From NCBI GenBank assembly GCA_004802725.1, contig SGPM01000080.1, positions 1 through 64,000 on the forward strand: 64,000 bases of DNA, given 5' to 3'. Below are positions 59,855 through 64,000 of this stretch, in pieces. Made by a program: the position numbers and the translations under genes. How positions within the stretch are numbered: position 1 is the first letter of the stretch; every line of letters starts with the position of its first letter. Under the pieces are notes generated by a model, which saw only the letters and a program-made list of their open reading frames with translations, searched no databases and had not been told where the DNA came from. The stretch is from Antrodiella citrinella. Its lineage: Eukaryota > Basidiomycota > Agaricomycetes > Polyporales > Steccherinaceae.

Positions 59855-61896
59855 GTCCTCTGCATTGTCATAGCCGTTAGCACAACTATTTCGTCGGTGG
59901 TACGTGTAATGAAGTGAAGCGTACCTTCGAAAGCTCCCTTATCGCAGGTCAAAGGTATACTCCAATGTTGTACAAATTTCAAAGAACGTCTAAGTACTGT
60001 ATACGCGGCCTGTGATAGACCGTGACACCGTTGAAGAACATTAGCACGCAGTACGAACACCATGATAGATATCACAAAAGCTTGCCAGTAACGGGATTTC
60101 CTCGAGCACCGTTCCTATCCAGAAACCTGAAGGTCGTGGTCGTGGTCAACATGGATGAACGAACAAGGTCCAGAAATGAACACGGTGGTCGCGTCATGGC
60201 ATGGGTGGAAGTAGGTAAGCGCCGGTATAGCGACTCATTCTCGCTAGCACTGTAGCAGCCAGGTAGCAGCGCTGCATCAGTATCCTTGCAATATTTGGAA
60301 TAATATATTAACAAAGGCAAGACAATGCATCTTTCAGTCAACGATATGGGCCATGAAATTTGCGAACCAATTACCACTAGTAGTCAATTACCTTGCATAG
60401 AAATCGATGACCAACAACTTCAATCCAGTCTCTGTAGTGTGAATAAGTTTGCTGACCTCCGTGACGGAGATGATGAGAAGCCCAGTCTCGGATGCCTTCG
60501 TCCAAAGGGACTGGGGCGTCCTGACCAAAGAGGTCAGTGAAGAAATGGGAGACGATGCAGAGGATTTTCGAGTAGACATGTGGCATGGATCCCGACGTCG
60601 TCAGACGCGAGCAAGATGACATCGGACTCCTGCAGTCTCTGGGTCGTCGACTTGGAATGACGCTGCAGCTGTCGTCGGACATGAGTCTGAGCCCCAGACC
60701 CAACCCAGACCGATCCTTGGTTTTGGCCGGTCACGCTTGGACTGCGTTCAGAGTGCACGAAGAGTGCCGCCGCTTTCAAGTCGAAGATCGCGCCATGTTG
60801 CGCGGGTTTCGTCTCTCATTTTTGTTGTCCAGGTTGTTGTGGGCCCAGAAGCGAAATAAATGCACGATGCGACTAGTAGAGAGTTTTCCACGTGATTTGA
60901 ATTTGTGTGTATTGTCTGACGTGGCGTTTGAAGCCTTGTCTTGAAATTTTCACAAGGTTCCTAATGTTATGTAACTTCTGGATACGAACTGGAGGTAGAG
61001 AAGTATGCAATGCATTAGCATACTTAGCATCGGTAGATTCAACTTGCCGCTGAAGTGTTGCAATTTTTAGCCTCAGTGCGCCTAGAGACTCCGATGGAAG
61101 TTTTTGAGAACCTTGGAAGGTGTATAAGCGCCGACGTGGCGACAAATCAAAGGACTGCAACATCTACTATTTCCACAACCTTTCTTCTGAATGGCATCAT
61201 ATCCGGATCCTTGTCTCACAATATCCTCGTGTTTCTCGTCCTCACAGTGACTGAAATGTCGTGCATTTCTGTAGAGGTTTTGGCAGAAGGACCATGCCCG
61301 CTGACTCGTTGAAATGCACAAAGTATATGTCGGACCTCGGTGTATGAGCTTGCGGATAATAGAAAGTGGACTCGATAAAGTGCCGTACCAGGTACTTATC
61401 GTTGTGTTGGCAAGTTGACTAAGTACAGTAGTCACTTGCACGATGTCAATGGTGATCGGACCGGCGTGCGGGGCAGACATGCGCACTAACCACGTCCACT
61501 GTACTGTAGCTAGTAGTCCAACCACCGACGAAGATCGCACATGAGGTACCAACCACCGGTGTTACAGCTTTTCCGAACGCATTTTCCATTCAAGATGCCT
61601 GCGCAAACCTTCACTCTGCAAATGCACGAGAAGGCAAACGACACCACGGAAGGTACGTCGGACGGTATCGTGCCCGTTCTGACAGTGTCGATACAGAATT
61701 CTCACAAACGCGGTCTTGGCCTGTGGCGCGAGTTCGGACGCTCAGACGTAGTATAAAGCCATCGCACCCCGCACTCAACTGCCTCAGAACACCACCGCAG
61801 TCCCCAAACGGTAAAGTACACCTCCACTAGCAGTGACCACTATCGAAAACTGTCAACTAAGTGCGATTCTCCACAGAAATATACATCCTCAACACA
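59855..61896. other. 2.0-kb region without supported gene
   Basis: Frames at plus 60585-60944 (ATG start, 119 codons), minus 60377-60703, minus 61082-61552 and plus 61541-61756 are open but have no recognised domain or splice support. The part before 61897 serves as promoter of the orphan gene. A short frame from ATG 61592 (MPAQTFTLQMHEKAND) ends at 61756 and could be a small separate peptide. Confidence 0.4.
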
Positions 61897-62606
61897 ATGC
61901 CGTCTGGTCTCACTTCGAAGCTCTACCTCGCGGGACTCCCTTCTGGTCTTACCTTCGAGATCATAAGCATCCAACCGGTCGCACCCAACGACGGGTACGA
62001 TTGGAAAGCATCATTCAGACGTGGTGCCGGCGAAGCCAGTGTCGGCTGCATCGGCAAGGTATGCAGTCAACCTCCTCTCAGCTCCTTCAGACTACTAACC
62101 CGATAGCACAGACCGTGTACGACAATTGGCCTATGCCATTCAAAGTCTCCACTACCGACCGGGACGGGCTCATCGGCGAGGCCCATTTCGAGGGCCACAA
62201 TGGCCTCTGGAGCTCTGGCCCCGGTGCGATGGTCACCATCAACTTCCGCCTGACCGGTACCACCACCGTTGACGACACTCAAGTCGATGTAAACGAGGCC
62301 GGTGTCATCCCGGTGTCGACCACGAACTGGGGAGGCTTCACGCGCCCCGACTACGTGAATGTGACATACTCGTGGAGGCGCAACACGACCGACCCAGTCA
62401 ACGTTGCACTCAGCGTCCCCGCAACCGTAGTGGGCATGCCAGCCGACCTCTACTTCATCCCTGGGGTCAGCACTCAGCAGAAGGAAGTCGGGTTAGTGAC
62501 TACGACGGATAAGGAGATCGCTCTCACTGCTGTAGACTATGCAATCAGGGGTATATTTTGGGTGCACCAGAGGATGTTCTCTTGGGCTTTGGGCCTGTTG
62601 TTTTAG
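61897..62606 (+). CDS. Orphan beta-rich protein, possible defence or surface protein
   Basis: Two exons, 61897-62058 and 62112-62606, give 218 aa. The 53-nt intron has a GTATGC donor, a CTAAC branch-like site and a CACAG acceptor; an acceptor 4 nt earlier would break the frame. The product starts MPSGLTSKLYLAGLPSG with no signal peptide. It has many alternating hydrophobic/polar stretches and aromatic turns (DNWPMPFKVS, NGLWSSGPGAMVTINFRLTG, FTRPDYVNVTYSWRRN, TTDPVNVALSVPA, LYFIPGVST), typical of a beta-sandwich. It ends in a hydrophobic tail (WVHQRMFSWALGLLF). The block VTYSW...DPVNVAL faintly recalls Ser/Thr-rich GPI-protein domains, but this is weak. No family is identified. The tail could be a membrane anchor. 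Confidence 0.58.
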
Positions 62607-62757
62607 GATGTAGTAGGCTAGATTGCGGTCCATTGGTCCCATGTAATTCGTGCAATTGCTTTCTTCTCGTTTGCGTTATCAGAACGTTCTCCGAAAAGTC
62701 AAGCGAATGAGCCAGTGAGATTTCAGAAGGTATTGGGATATGTATTAAATATTTGGT

Positions 62758-63971
62758 TCAAATGATCGGCACAAAGTAGCTCTGCTGCAATCCACGCGAA
62801 GCCTGGAGCAACTCCCAATCATTCACACTGAGGGCATCGGCCGCGAGGCTAAATTTGTTGTCGAAGATGCTGGACTGGACGTCGCAGACCGTGCCTTCCT
62901 GCGGGAGCGTGCCGTGCTGGAAGTAGGCTCGGATGACCTTGGCGGTGCACAGAGATGTGGCGGAGACGGAACAATGCTGAGAGTCGGATGTAAGTGACGT
63001 AGAGGAGACGGAGAAGAAGAATGACTCACTCCAGTGGACTCTTGTGTCAGCACGACGGAGTTTTTGAAGCCTCGAGACATCTTCTTGGCGCTGTTTCATA
63101 TCGAGGTTAGGTATTTATATCGTAGTAGGATCTGTTGATACTTACTTTGTCAGGGGCGTTACAGGATCTGATTCATCTCATTTGAGTGCTGTGTCACATA
63201 CACAAAGGAAATACTCACCAGCAGTGTTTCCAATAATGAGAAGAGGGTAACTAGTGTTCGTGACAAAAGATCCTGAGATGGATAAAACGATGGAATCAGC
63301 ATCTGTCACACGAGTAGTCGTACGGCTTACCAGTGAATCGTTCCTTCGCGCGCACTTTCCACCCACTACTTCAAGCTTGAGCAACGTATCTTAGTACAAA
63401 ATGAAAGAACAAAGTACGCACGAGCATCCTACACGAATAAGCCAGTTCTCAGCGAAGATTGAGTCCTCTGCCAGATCGTCATAATACTTCCTCAACGTGT
63501 CCACGTCGTCTGTCACGTCGTCTCCGTCGCCGCAGGCAATAGCCCAGGTGTTCTCTCTACCAATCATCCTGCTCCACGGCTTTCCAGGTGTCGCAGGACA
63601 CGCGCAAGATCCCGTCAACAGACCATCAGCCTCTTTCGCCCGGGATAGCTGCCAGATTGACTCTGGGTTCCCCTGCTCGAGATCGACGAGTGCGGCAGTG
63701 AGACCCTTGCCGAGACTATACGGGTTGTACAGTGTGGCGAAGATGACCGACTTGACGAGCGAGTAATTGACTTCACCGTATACGCCCGTGGTGGCGTTGT
63801 AAAACGATACGGGGTAGGACCGGAGCTGAGTGAGCAGCGTTTGGATGCGGTCGTGGATCTTCTCAGCGCTGCTCTCGTGGATGGGGCACACGAAGGGACC
63901 AGCCTCCACGCAGGCTTGGTAGAGTCGGAAGAGCTCTGTGTCAGTATCCATAAGGTTCCTGGACCACAGCG
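62758..63971 (-). CDS. Alpha/beta hydrolase with TAP-like C-terminal domain, 5' missing
   Basis: Six exons are visible on minus: 63422-63971, 63331-63368, 63219-63272, 63146-63167, 63030-63090 and 62758-62976 (about 314 residues). The earlier exons lie beyond the window: 63972-64000 is intron. The sequence from LWSRNLMDTDTELFRLYQAC through VNYSLVKSVIFATLYNPYSL to ACGDGDDVTDDV, then LLIIGNTADPVTPLTNAKKM and TQESTGHCSVSATSLC, is the TAP C-terminal type of peptidase S33/AB-hydrolase. It contains the catalytic Asp (NTADPVTP) and His (GHCS); the nucleophile Ser is off-window. Fungal members are usually secreted prolyl or tripeptidyl aminopeptidases, or esterases. Exon d is only 22 nt. The C-terminus extends about 35 residues past the domain. 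Substrate is not predictable. Confidence 0.83.
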
Positions 63972-64000
63972 CTATTGGGAAAAGGTTGGATTATCTGACA

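Noticed and set aside
1..64000. tRNA, rRNA, CRISPR, bacterial operon features, complete transposons
   Set aside because: Scanned by eye for tRNA B-box-like words, long terminal repeats and reverse-transcriptase or transposase motifs, and none was convincing. CRISPR and ribosome-binding-site features do not apply to a fungal nuclear sequence. Divergent small elements could have been missed.

Overview
The window is nuclear DNA of a filamentous basidiomycete, most likely an Agaricomycete. The evidence is dense, short (about 49-75 nt) GT-AG introns, compact genes on both strands, about 50% GC, and recognisable fungal genes: a RAX1-type RGS protein, MED8, VPS36, STE12, GPH1, an Msb1/Mug8-domain protein, a fungal galectin, an Xi-class glutathione transferase, an F-box/LRR relic and MYND-finger paralogues. 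The species cannot be named from sequence alone. Ambiguous bases at 4473-4500 and 25256-25257 show this is a draft assembly, so single-base frameshifts here may be sequence errors.

Layout. 1-3.9 kb: the 3' end of a RAX1-like membrane RGS gene, then a mitochondrial two-box HMG protein (-) and MED8 (+) that share a 203-bp divergent promoter. 4.8-9.3 kb: two tandem MYND-finger paralogues; the first carries two one-base frameshifts. 9.6-14.7 kb: a minus-strand run of glutathionyl-hydroquinone reductase, a DsbA-fold thioredoxin-like protein and a broken F-box gene. 15.3-22.7 kb: a small single-pass membrane protein, a Ser/Pro-rich membrane protein and a decayed multi-pass membrane gene. 23.3-31.0 kb: VPS36 (+) converging on STE12 (-). 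31.0-38.1 kb: a 7.1-kb stretch with no recognisable gene. 38.1-50.3 kb: glycogen phosphorylase with 25 exons, an Msb1/Mug8-domain protein (-), an unknown Cys-pair protein (+) and a galectin (-). 50.3-64 kb: gene-poor accessory DNA with relics, an unknown Pro/Ser-rich protein, the third MYND paralogue (-), an orphan protein and the 3' part of a secreted-type alpha/beta hydrolase that runs off the window.

How it fits together. Most genes are unrelated housekeeping or developmental functions: Mediator, ESCRT-II sorting, glycogen use, mating/filamentation transcription and polarity (STE12, Msb1-type and RAX1-type genes). The lineage-specific layer is the MYND trio, the galectin, the F-box relic and the orphan ORFs. 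All exon coordinates were worked out by hand from splice signals, reading-phase arithmetic and comparison among paralogues or with remembered families. No database search was possible.
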